Source: Wyeomyia smithii (taxonomy: Eukaryota > Arthropoda > Insecta > Diptera > Culicidae). From it: a DNA stretch of 64,000 nucleotides. Position numbers and translations under genes: made by a program. This document shows, in pieces, positions 56,511 through 64,000 of the stretch (its first letter is position 1; the number at the start of each line of letters is the position of its first letter). The notes below the pieces were generated by a model. It was not told the origin of the DNA. It was given only the letters and a program-made list of their open reading frames with translations, and did no database searches. The DNA lies in contig NC_073695.1 in NCBI RefSeq assembly GCF_029784165.1, positions 207,781,781-207,845,780 of the forward strand, written 5' to 3'.

Positions 56511-59107
56511 CTAAATCAATCCACCTAGCGGTGAGACCCAGCCTTTCTCCTTCGAACTTATAATTTGTTAAAATAGATTTACTCCAACACTCAAAAAATA
56601 CACCTCGATTATTTCTGCTGGATTTGTTATTCATTCTAAACAACAAATTTTTGGTAGCTAACAGCACAACTTTACCGAACATTTAAAATTTAACATATCA
56701 TCGGCATGGTGCAACACTGGCACAACTCAAAATTTTGCATTTTTGAGTTTTTGATGGCAAACGATGCCAAATACTGTTAAGTTTCATCACACGAAATCCC
56801 ATTTCGAAAATCACAAAAGTTGTAGAGTTATGCGTAGGCACTTTTGCTGCACAAATCGAAATTTTTCCTTTAAGTTAGTAAAAATAACGTTTTATTTTAG
56901 ACAACGTGAGCACGTAATATGTGCATAATACACCCAGAGGTGTTAAATAAGGATTGGTAATCTTAAATTTCAAAGCTTTCTTGAAATTCGAAAAATAAAT
57001 TTTCGACGCAAATTTTCAAACGCGTTTTTCTCGAAAATATGTTTTTTGAGTTGTGCCAGTGTTGCACGAAACCGACGATATGAATATAAATTAACACAAA
57101 TAACAATAACGCAAATAACATTAAATTCTTTCAACTATATGATGCGATGTTGTTTTCGATTATGGTATAATCGATTTGTACGCATATACTGCATATAAAT
57201 ATTCAAATTTTTTAAGTCAACGTTAGTCAGTAGATTTCAAATAATGCATAATTAAATGTTGTTCCTTATACATTAATTTGAATGATCTTATCAGTGAAAT
57301 TAAAATTCTTTAACGCAGTTGATATTACTGATCGTTTCTGAGAGGCATCCAATGAATGACCAAATACCAATCAATTTGGGTTCTTGAAACCTGGATTATA
57401 CCCAGTAACCAGAATCCGACCTAAAAACCAATTTTCAATCCAGATGACCACTTCTGGTTGCCTGATAATCATGGAATCATAAAATCCATCATAAAATTGC
57501 CAAACTGCCTAATCTGGGTATTTCTATGGCGAAGATGGCGAAAGTTTCCGATCAACAGCCTAACGTGACAAATATCATCCAATACGATTTGAAGAAGCGG
57601 TATGATACCCTGAGGCCAGAATTCATCTTCAGACGCCATTTTAAATTTCTAGACAGTAGCTTCCGGTTTCTACCAGTCTAAAAGGAACAAACATTACCCA
57701 ATGTGAGTTTTTCAGTACCCGGAATGATGCTCAGAGACCAAGAATCAACTTCATACTTTATTTTGAAATCCGAATTTGCGACACCTGTTTTCTTTAAATA
57801 AGTCGTGTAATCTATAAAAGAAGAGATTTTCAATATTTTTACAATTTGACACATAATGGATAAAATAAAAGTCCGATTACACTGGTCAACACAAGTGTTG
57901 CCCCGAAGGTCGACCTAAGAAAAAATGAAAAATTATAGCTTTTCCTGTGAATTTTTTTCTTTCTAGGGCAATTATTATGAGCTTTAGAGCAGCATTTTTT
58001 TCAATTTTGTCAACCAGTGTTATAATCAAATCAAATGGGTACCAATAGTGCAACTAAACCTTCAATTTGAAACTAAGATTGTTGAAATCAGTGATGCCAT
58101 CTTTGGCAAAACGAGTTAATTTGATAAAGTTTTCTGAACACGTTTCTTTTCATAACCTTCGAACGACATGTTCAATCATCATAAATTTCGTTATTTAGAG
58201 GTTTTAAAGGAGTTTTTAGGGGTTTTAAAGGTTTTCAGGGGGTTTAAAGGGCTGTTCATTTGATACCTATTCTGTTCAAATCGGTTGTGTAGTTTCTGAG
58301 ATAATGGAGTTTCATAACTTTTACGTTTTGATACATAACAGACAAAGTTACAGTCCGATTATAATAAAATTCAATAGGGTTTTATCAGGCAACTAGACCT
58401 TTCTATTGCAACTTATTTTGTGAAAATCGGTCCATCCATCTCTGAGAAAAGTGGGTGAGTTCAAACAGTCTTAGAAACATGTTTCTTGTCATAGCCTGAT
58501 TTCAAATTATTATACATAACGGACAAAGTTTGAGCCCAATAACAATAAAATTCAATAGGGTCTTATGCGGCAATAAGACCTTCCATATGACACTAATTTT
58601 GTGAAAATCGGTCCAGCCATCTCTGAGAAAAGTGAGTGAGTTTAAACAGTGTTTGAAACACATTTCTTTGCATAACTTTTAAACTACATGTCCAATCATT
58701 ATAAAATTATTTTACAAATGGTTCAAAAAGCAAGCCCGTTTTTTCGATACCAGTTTTGTTCAAATCGGTTTTGTAGTTTCTGAGATAATAAAGTTTTGTG
58801 ATTTTCACATTTTGATACATAACCTCGAAACCAAAAATCCGATTGCAATGAATTTCAATAGGGTCTTATGGGGCAACTAGACCTTTCATTTGCAATTAGT
58901 TTCATGAAAATCGGTCCAGCCATCTCCGAGAAAATCGAGTGAGATTGGGAGACCGTTACATACATACACACACACACATACACATACACATACAGAAAAT
59001 GCTCAGCTCGTCGAACTAAGTCGATTGATATACGAGATCCGACCCTTTGGAGCACTTTTATACCTTTGGTTTTTTCAGTGATTGCTATACCTTTCTAGGA
59101 GAAAGGC
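56511..59107 (+). repeat. Large dispersed repeat, copy C (most complete copy)
   Basis: Opens CTAAATCAATCCACCTAGCG and closes CTTTCTAGGAGAAAGGC. From about 57350 it has an AAATGACCAAATACC-type part. The region 58260-58960 repeats CGGTTGTGTAGTTTCTGAGA and CCATCTCTGAGAAAA in alternation, about every 280 bp. Then CACACACACATACACATAC, CAGCTCGTCGA and GCAGTGATTGC-like ending TTTTTCAGTGATTGC. It interrupts the Gypsy-type relic, so its limits are supported by the host frame on both sides. Copies A and B share these ends. The alternating modules suggest growth by internal tandem duplication. No protein coding is visible. About 5-bp duplication. Confidence 0.75.
56694..57082. mobile_element. 389-bp MITE nested in repeat copy C
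   Basis: Outer inverted repeats CATATCATCGG and CCGACGATATG, then near-perfect inner repeats GTGCAACACTGGCACAACTC at 56709 and GAGTTGTGCCAGTGTTGCAC ending at 57067. The interior is AT-rich without a frame. Flanks AAATTTAA and AATATAAA are only loosely alike, so the duplication is not settled. It forms a third nesting level. Confidence 0.75.
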
Positions 59108-59112
59108 AAAAC
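59108..59112. repeat. Right copy of possible duplication AAAAC
   Basis: Matches 56506-56510. Confidence 0.5.
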
Positions 59113-60160
59113 AGTTTCGAAAAATGCTAATTTTTAACGGTTTTTCCATATTTGGGGCACTTCTTTGGGCAGAAAGGGCTGATGCCTTGCCCGGACAAAT
59201 CTCTACAACTCAGCAATCAAAAATATCGTAGAATGTGACAAAACTCAAATCATTTTTGGGTTTAATAAATCATTACAACAAATTAATTTCTCATTTGATT
59301 CAAAGTCAAATCTATTAAAGAATCATGTAAAGTTTATATGGACAGGAGACTGCAACAAAGTTTTTTAGAAAAGTAAAATGGCTTTGCTGAATAAGACTCA
59401 AAAGACCCTATTCAAGATTCACAAATATTTATATGGGATTTTTTTTATGTTTATACCGGTCATAAGCTGAGCTTTGGAAGAATTTTTTGGGAAAGCGGAA
59501 ATATATGTGACTAGTTTACAGCGATATACCTTAGAACTTTCAATTTAGAATTTTGAAAATGTATAGGCCCGCTGCTCAAATGGGAAATGCGGATTGTTAT
59601 TCCAGGTTTCTATTGGAGCAAATGAAACGAGGTTGGCCTAAACGTATTGAAAACGTTTGGAAAATATACTTCCGAGTCAGCAAGACGATTGCGTATTCTT
59701 TAAGACCACTAACAGCGCATGACCCATCTAAGCAACCAAATGATGAGGCAAAAGATAAAAACGCTATGGATGTAGCTCGGAAAACCTAATGGCTGGAGAC
59801 ACGAGGTGTGGTAGAAAAACCACGACACACGTAGCCATGCTAGATTGATTAGGGAAACTTTTCTAGGACAGTACTCACAAAACGTCTTTCAGATGGAAAT
59901 CGGAAACGTTCCAACAAACGCACATAGAGGGCAAATTAGAAAGGCCACTCCAAGCTCGCGCGTTCACTCGAACGTGCATTTCTCTGTCGAGATGGTGGAG
60001 TCGACGGATGCTGGAAGGAAACAAGAGGTTCATGGGAGGTATTTTCTGCGCTTTTACGGAAAAGCGAAATTACATTTAACTCTCCTGTTTGGAGATCAAA
60101 AAGAAAAAAAGGTCGCTTGGATCGATCAGGATCTTGTATACTGTATAATTTGAATTAATT
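59113..60160 (+). pseudogene. Gypsy-type pol relic, right of the insertion (RT end, RNase H end, integrase tail)
   Basis: Frame-shifted readings give YLGHFFGQKGLMPCPDK near 59146-59200, then LKSFLGLINHYNK, the connection between RT and RNase H. A deletion joins this to the RNase H end, YRPAAQMGNADCYSR at about 59559-59600 (family: RPG-x-x-N-x-ADALSR). Most of the integrase is deleted. The last part, 59690-60150, has basic and Trp-containing stretches of an integrase C-terminus. It lies about 3 kb from the RT start in the present sequence, of which 2.6 kb is the insertion. Confidence 0.6.
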
Positions 60161-60419
60161 TGAATTATATAAATTATAGTTAATTATTTCTAGAAGATAT
60201 CGATTAGTTTTGTATAAAGTTAGTTTTTTATTTTGTTAATTCTTCCAAATATTTTTTAAGCTGAAAGAAGAAAAGCTGTTGTATACATGTATAAAATACG
60301 GAACCATATACGGAATCAAACAGCACTGTCAAACTAAGAAAGTAATAAACACGAACTGATCGGCCAATCCAATCACCTCCAACATCTTTTGTAAAAGGAT
60401 AATTGCTTTCAACGAAACA

Positions 60420-60745
60420 TTTGCCCCACTGAGTGGATCACAGAATGGGCCCGTACATGCTTCGATCGCTGGACGAAAAGCAAAAAACTTGGCAAGTGTT
60501 TTCTATAAATTCATGATTGCGGCCGGTTACAAGCCAATTATTGTTTTGTGGTTTGATAATTGTACGGCCCGAAACAAAAACTTGGACTTTATTGATAAAC
60601 ACAATAACAATCTAGACAAGAGAGATTCATCTAAAATTTCTTGATCCCGAGTACACTTATATATCTGCCGATGCGTTGTTTGGTGAAAGCAATCAGTGCT
60701 TAACGTATTCACCGACAGACCCAAACTTGCGGGTATCAAGCATGT
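60420..60745 (+). pseudogene. Relic of a transposase-like domain with an FDNCTARNKN motif
   Basis: On the plus strand a frame reads GRKAKNLASVFYKFMIAAG, then IIVLWFDNCTARNKN (60540-60585). After a shift, LKFLDPEYTYISADALFGE (about 60632-60690). The order W-x-DNC-x-x-QNKN followed by FF-PGHT-x-M-x-AD is known to me from an uncharacterised domain common in insect and Hydra transposon-like proteins. The Asp-Asn-Cys and the later Ala-Asp are candidates for metal-binding acidic residues, which is inference. Only about 100 residues are left. Confidence 0.4.
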
Positions 60746-60750
60746 ATAAT

Positions 60751-62440
60751 TTATAAGAGGATCGCATAACATACGGTATTCTTAGGAATATAACAAAGAC
60801 TTCGAAGAACTAAAATTGATCGCAAAAAGAGCAATTCAAAGATTGCACAAATCCATCGTTTTTTTGGGAGGAGCTGTTCAAAGTCTTCAGTCCAGCGCGT
60901 AAGCTGGTCCGTTCGATCAGCAAGTAACTGACCAGCTTTGTCTTTCAACGGCATGGTGGCATTCGTCCTAGCCGTTCATTTAAACGTCGAGAAATGTTGT
61001 ACACCAGGCGGATATCTCCATTGGCGGCGGCAGTTTCTTCTTCTTCGGCCAGGGCATTGGTCCAGGCTCTCTTGTCCCGTCTGCAAGATCGTTTTACAGC
61101 CTTTTCTAGTTTATTATATTGTATATGAATGGCTGTCTTCGCAGCTCTTGTTCGTGCCCGCTCAATGTTGGCTTTTGCCTCTCTTCACTCGTCAATCATC
61201 CTCCAGGTTTCGTTCGATATCCATTGTCTTCGTCCACTGCGCAACTTGCCAATGGTTTCAACACCTGTCATGATGAAGACATTCTTGATGTTCATTCACT
61301 GTTCTTCGACGGTTTCAGCAAAGGGAAGTTCCGAGACTCGAGCTTGCAGTCGTTCAACGAAAGCCCTTTTCACCTAGGAATGCCGCTGGACACGTGCGAT
61401 GCGCAGACGTATCTCGTCGATTACAAGATGGTGGTCAGATGCGATGTGGACACTGTGTTTGTTCTGGACATCAAGAAGGCTCCTTCGCCTCTTTTAGCTG
61501 ATGGAGATGTGGTCTAATTGGTTTTCTGTTCAGCCATCACGGAAAACCCAGGTGTGTTTATGTGCTGGTTCATGGGGAAAGAGTGATCCCTCGATCACCA
61601 GATTATTGTTACCACAAAACTCTGCAAACAGCTCGCCGTTTTCGCGCATCTCTCCTAGTCCGTAACGTCCCATGACGCGCTCGAGGTCGGTGTTGTTGGA
61701 GCCAATTTTCGCGTTGGAGTCACCAAAATGGATTAGAATGTCACCTTTTGAGACTCTCTCTACCACGCTGTTCAGCTGACTGTAAAAGCTCTCCTTCTGC
61801 TGCAAGTCGGCATCTGTTGGCGAGTAACACTAGATTATAATAAAATTTCTAACCCGAGTTCTAAATCTGGCAACGATTATTCTCTCGTTTATCGGCTGCC
61901 ATTTCATTGAGGCTGCGTGTGCCTCCAGGCTTATTAGAATTCCTACTCCCCGTGCACGGTTCGCGTTTTCACCTCGTATGCCAGAGTATAATAACGCTTG
62001 CCCAGATAGTGGTTTGTGTTCACCAGTCACCGAACTTCGCTCAGACCCACAATATTGAGCTTTAGGCAGCTAGCTGCTCTAGCTAGTTGAGCCAGCTTGC
62101 CCTGTTGGGCAACGGTCAAGACTTTCCATGTTCCGATTCGTGTCCGTGTTTTCATTCTAAAGGTTGTTGCCAAAATCCAGATCGATATCTTTCTTCATTT
62201 TTCGTAAGTTTTTGTTGCTTCGGGTACAGTAGGGTGTTAGCCTAAGGTCCCTATCCCACGACGGGGCTGCCATCTTCGATGTAGCTGGCTGGAGCAGCAT
62301 TTTATATTCAACCGCTCGCTCGAGACAGACGCTGTTTAAGCCGCCCCTAACCTGGAGAACAGACGCTCAGTTTTTGCACCCCCAAGCTCAGTTACCCAAG
62401 CACGAGACTTGAGCATTACCGGGTATGATCCGTGGAGGCG
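60751..62440 (-). pseudogene. RTE-like retrotransposon, 5' half with endonuclease
   Basis: On the minus strand, the 5' region (62440-62160) leads to the N-terminus near 62155 (KTRTRIGTWKVLTVAQQGKL, an endonuclease start). 62030-61830 has SGIRGENANRARGVGILIS, and 61805-61530 has ILIHFGDSNAKIGSNN (GDFNA catalytic motif, with Phe changed to Ser) and HKHTWVFRDG. The SDH motif is hard to place because the next 500 bp is full of stops. It ends with DKAGQLLADRTDQLTRW at 60954-60895, just before the RT domain, which is missing. Same protein type as 50480-52105. Confidence 0.7.
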
Positions 62441-62991
62441 CTAGGTGGGGACTTGGGTTGGCCAGAGCTGTGTTAGGCGCTTCTTCCGAATTGCTTTCTC
62501 CATTTCTTACCCAAATACCTTCGTGAACAAAGTGTGGAATGAATCAAACAAATATTTGGTCCGTCAAGTTGTGTTCGAGTCAAACGCTGATGGGACATCA
62601 AGAATGTCATGGAGCTCCCACAAGTCACCCATCACAAGTAAATTTCACAAGTTTGTGTTAATTATACCCGAATTATACCAGCCATTCTATAAAAATTATG
62701 TAAGCTTAAAATACATGATGATTCACTACAAACATATTCACCTATTTATCTAATGATTAATCGACTTCATTATCTTGTTTTGTTTTGATTTGTTTTGTCA
62801 GTTCAAAGTGATGCAAAAACTTTGAGAGGGCGAATTTTTTGACGTCTATGAACTGAAGTCAAAAAATCTAACGAACAGTGAACGTTGTCGAAGACACCAT
62901 TATGATCTAAGGAAATATTTTCATGGTAGATAATTTTTCCAATTCATGAATGTGTTGCTTTAATTATATAGAGTAACGTTTTCCGTTTGTG
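62441..62991. other. Unassigned DNA
   Basis: No gene recognised. Confidence 0.3.
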
Positions 62992-63139
62992 GAAATAATC
63001 CCTTTGACAAACCTTTCATCACCATGCGAATAAATCAATTTTTATTTATTGAATACAGCAATGATGAAATAATCCCTTTGACAAACCTTTCATCACCATG
63101 CGAATAAATCAATTTTTATTTATTGAATACAGCAATGAT
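62992..63139. repeat. Perfect 74-bp tandem duplication
   Basis: Unit GAAATAATCCCTTTGACAAA and following occurs at 62992-63065 and again at 63066-63139 with no visible difference. A very recent duplication, or an assembly artefact. Confidence 0.92.
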
Positions 63140-63164
63140 TCGCTAGGAACAATCATGTTGAAAA

Positions 63165-63330
63165 ATTTCGTGATTTGTCATGATTGTGACCTTTTTTTAT
63201 ACATAGACTTCGTGACCCATTGTTTGTACAAGTACAATTGCGGGGATAGCGCTACGATCCAACTGAGCCGGGATTCGGACATAAGACAAGCCAGTTGTTA
63301 GGCCAGTATCGTGCCTCAAGATTAGTTGAA
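63165..63330 (-). repeat. Second tRNA-derived SINE family, copy 2
   Basis: On the minus strand: TCTTGAGGCACGATACTGGC, a box A area CTGGCCTAACAACTGGCT, a mutated box B (GTCCGAATCCC), then GGATCGTAGCGCTATCCCCG and CGAAGTCTATGTATAAAAA. Same order as 34735-34905. Confidence 0.7.
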
Positions 63331-63684
63331 GGATGTAATGTGTATCAACGAAAATCACTGTTATTCAGCTTGTTAATGTCTGTTTCACAAAATTTTCGCA
63401 CAAATTTAAGTATTTTCATTTCAAATTTTTATGATTTTTTCCACATGATAAAATATTCTATCAATCGTGTTTTGAAAACGAAAATTAAACAGATTCCCAT
63501 TAATTTCCAATAGTTTCATAAACGCGTACTACCCCTTTACAAAAAAGGTGTGCTTGCGCCTGAATGTATAACAGGATTGCGCTTCTGTTTTATTATGGTT
63601 AGCATATAGCGTTATCGCTCTAACGCTTTCACATCATCCTGTTTCACCCCACAGTCACCTTCTCTCACACTCATTCATAAACGT
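63331..63684. other. Unassigned DNA
   Basis: No signal recognised. Confidence 0.3.
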
Positions 63685-64000
63685 ACACGGTAAGAGTCGA
63701 AAACCCATTAATGGGTACTTTTTCAACCATTTCGCCAAAAAGTGAGCCAACCCATTTAGTGGGTAAACTCGATTTACCCATTAACGGGTATACCGATTAA
63801 ACGTCAAAAACTGGGTACAATTTCACTCATTTTGAGAAATGAATTTTCTCAAGGAATTGGGTGAAATTTTACCCATTATTAAACAAACGGAAATTTTGTG
63901 AAATTTTTGTCAAAAAAATAAGAAGAAGTGAAAGTGAAATCAATTATTTTTAATTATTTGCAAAAATGAATCTTATTTATGAATACAGGAGTATTTCACC
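63685..64000. mobile_element. Possible MITE with CCCATTA/TAATGGG words, cut by the window edge
   Basis: From about 63688 (CACGGTAAGAG) the sequence is rich in ACCCATTAATGGGTA, ACCCATTTAGTGGGTAAA, TACCCATTAACGGGTA and TTTTACCCATTA, in both orientations, which gives local palindromes. The right terminus is not in the window, so class and size are open. Confidence 0.45.

Larger units (their letters stand above)
55780..60160 (+). mobile_element. Gypsy-type LTR retrotransposon pol relic with nested insertions
   Basis: Segments in order: residues before RT (about 55790-55850, PILKKSYDV then FSIIKEKK after a frameshift); RT start with KLEREKVITPV (about 56013-56045) and SEWASPVI; FCALDLEEAYTQL near 56240-56280 (motif A with catalytic Asp) ; the motif C area reads YLDN, changed from the family YIDD/YLDD, at about 56413; and after a 2.6 kb insertion YLGH-FFGQKGLMPCPDK-type residues at about 59140-59200. 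RNase H end and spacer RPAAQMGNADC (59559-59590) follow, and an integrase C-terminal-like frame at 59845-60153. No LTRs or gag were found. It is dead: frame breaks, the motif C change and large deletions. Confidence 0.7.

Overview
The window looks like nuclear DNA of a culicine mosquito, most likely an Aedes-type (Aedini) species. The genus is an inference. It is AT-rich, gene-poor and packed with nested, decayed transposable elements: Juan/jockey-like, R1/LOA-like and RTE-like non-LTR retrotransposons, a Gypsy-type LTR element, mariner relics, tRNA-derived SINEs and many foldback elements and MITEs. The one host gene I recognise with confidence is the first coding exon of the Ras-family GTPase Rap2l, on the minus strand at 31880-32014, closed by a clean GT splice donor. 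I see no second Rap2l exon in 1-31879, so this left part may all be first-intron DNA. A second possible host first exon, weakly supported, is on the minus strand at 55103-55281.

Layout. 1-8.4 kb: a degenerate zinc-finger fragment, a 0.4 kb repeat present again inverted near 14 kb, two SINE copies of opposite orientation and a mariner relic. 8.5-16 kb: a huge inverted structure. Two opposed copies of one internally repetitive element (A at about 8.76-13.48 kb, B at 14.63-16.04 kb) flank a 1.1 kb spacer, and copy A is split by a 3.4 kb foldback element with a 4-bp AATT duplication. 16-31.7 kb: mostly unassigned AT-rich DNA with a non-LTR tail (21.7 kb), a jockey/CR1-like 3' half (23.2-24.2 kb), a transposase-like open region (24.5-25.8 kb) and a TA microsatellite. 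31.7-33.5 kb: Rap2l exon 1 and its upstream region. 33.5-36.8 kb: SINE, RT and mariner fragments and a MITE. 36.9-41.3 kb: a nearly full-length but broken Juan-like element. 43.8-45.4 kb: a 1.58 kb palindromic element with CACTGTG ends and a 5-bp duplication. 45.7-46.05 kb: a hAT-type MITE with a perfect 8-bp duplication. 47.6-50.5 kb: an R1/LOA-like element split by an 804-bp hAT-type element. 50.5-52.4 kb: an RTE-like element lacking its RT core. 55.8-60.2 kb: a Gypsy-type pol relic split by two insertions, one of which holds a third element. 60.4-62.4 kb: a transposase-like relic and another RTE-like 5' half. 63-64 kb: a 74-bp tandem duplication, a SINE and the start of a MITE.

No operon or pathway is present. 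The biological story is the order of transposon insertions around a small-GTPase promoter. Several target-site duplications are legible by eye and give insertion order and probable superfamily. The most unusual structures are the large nested foldbacks and two nearly perfect short hairpins (20- and 24-bp stems) in transposon-derived or adjacent DNA.
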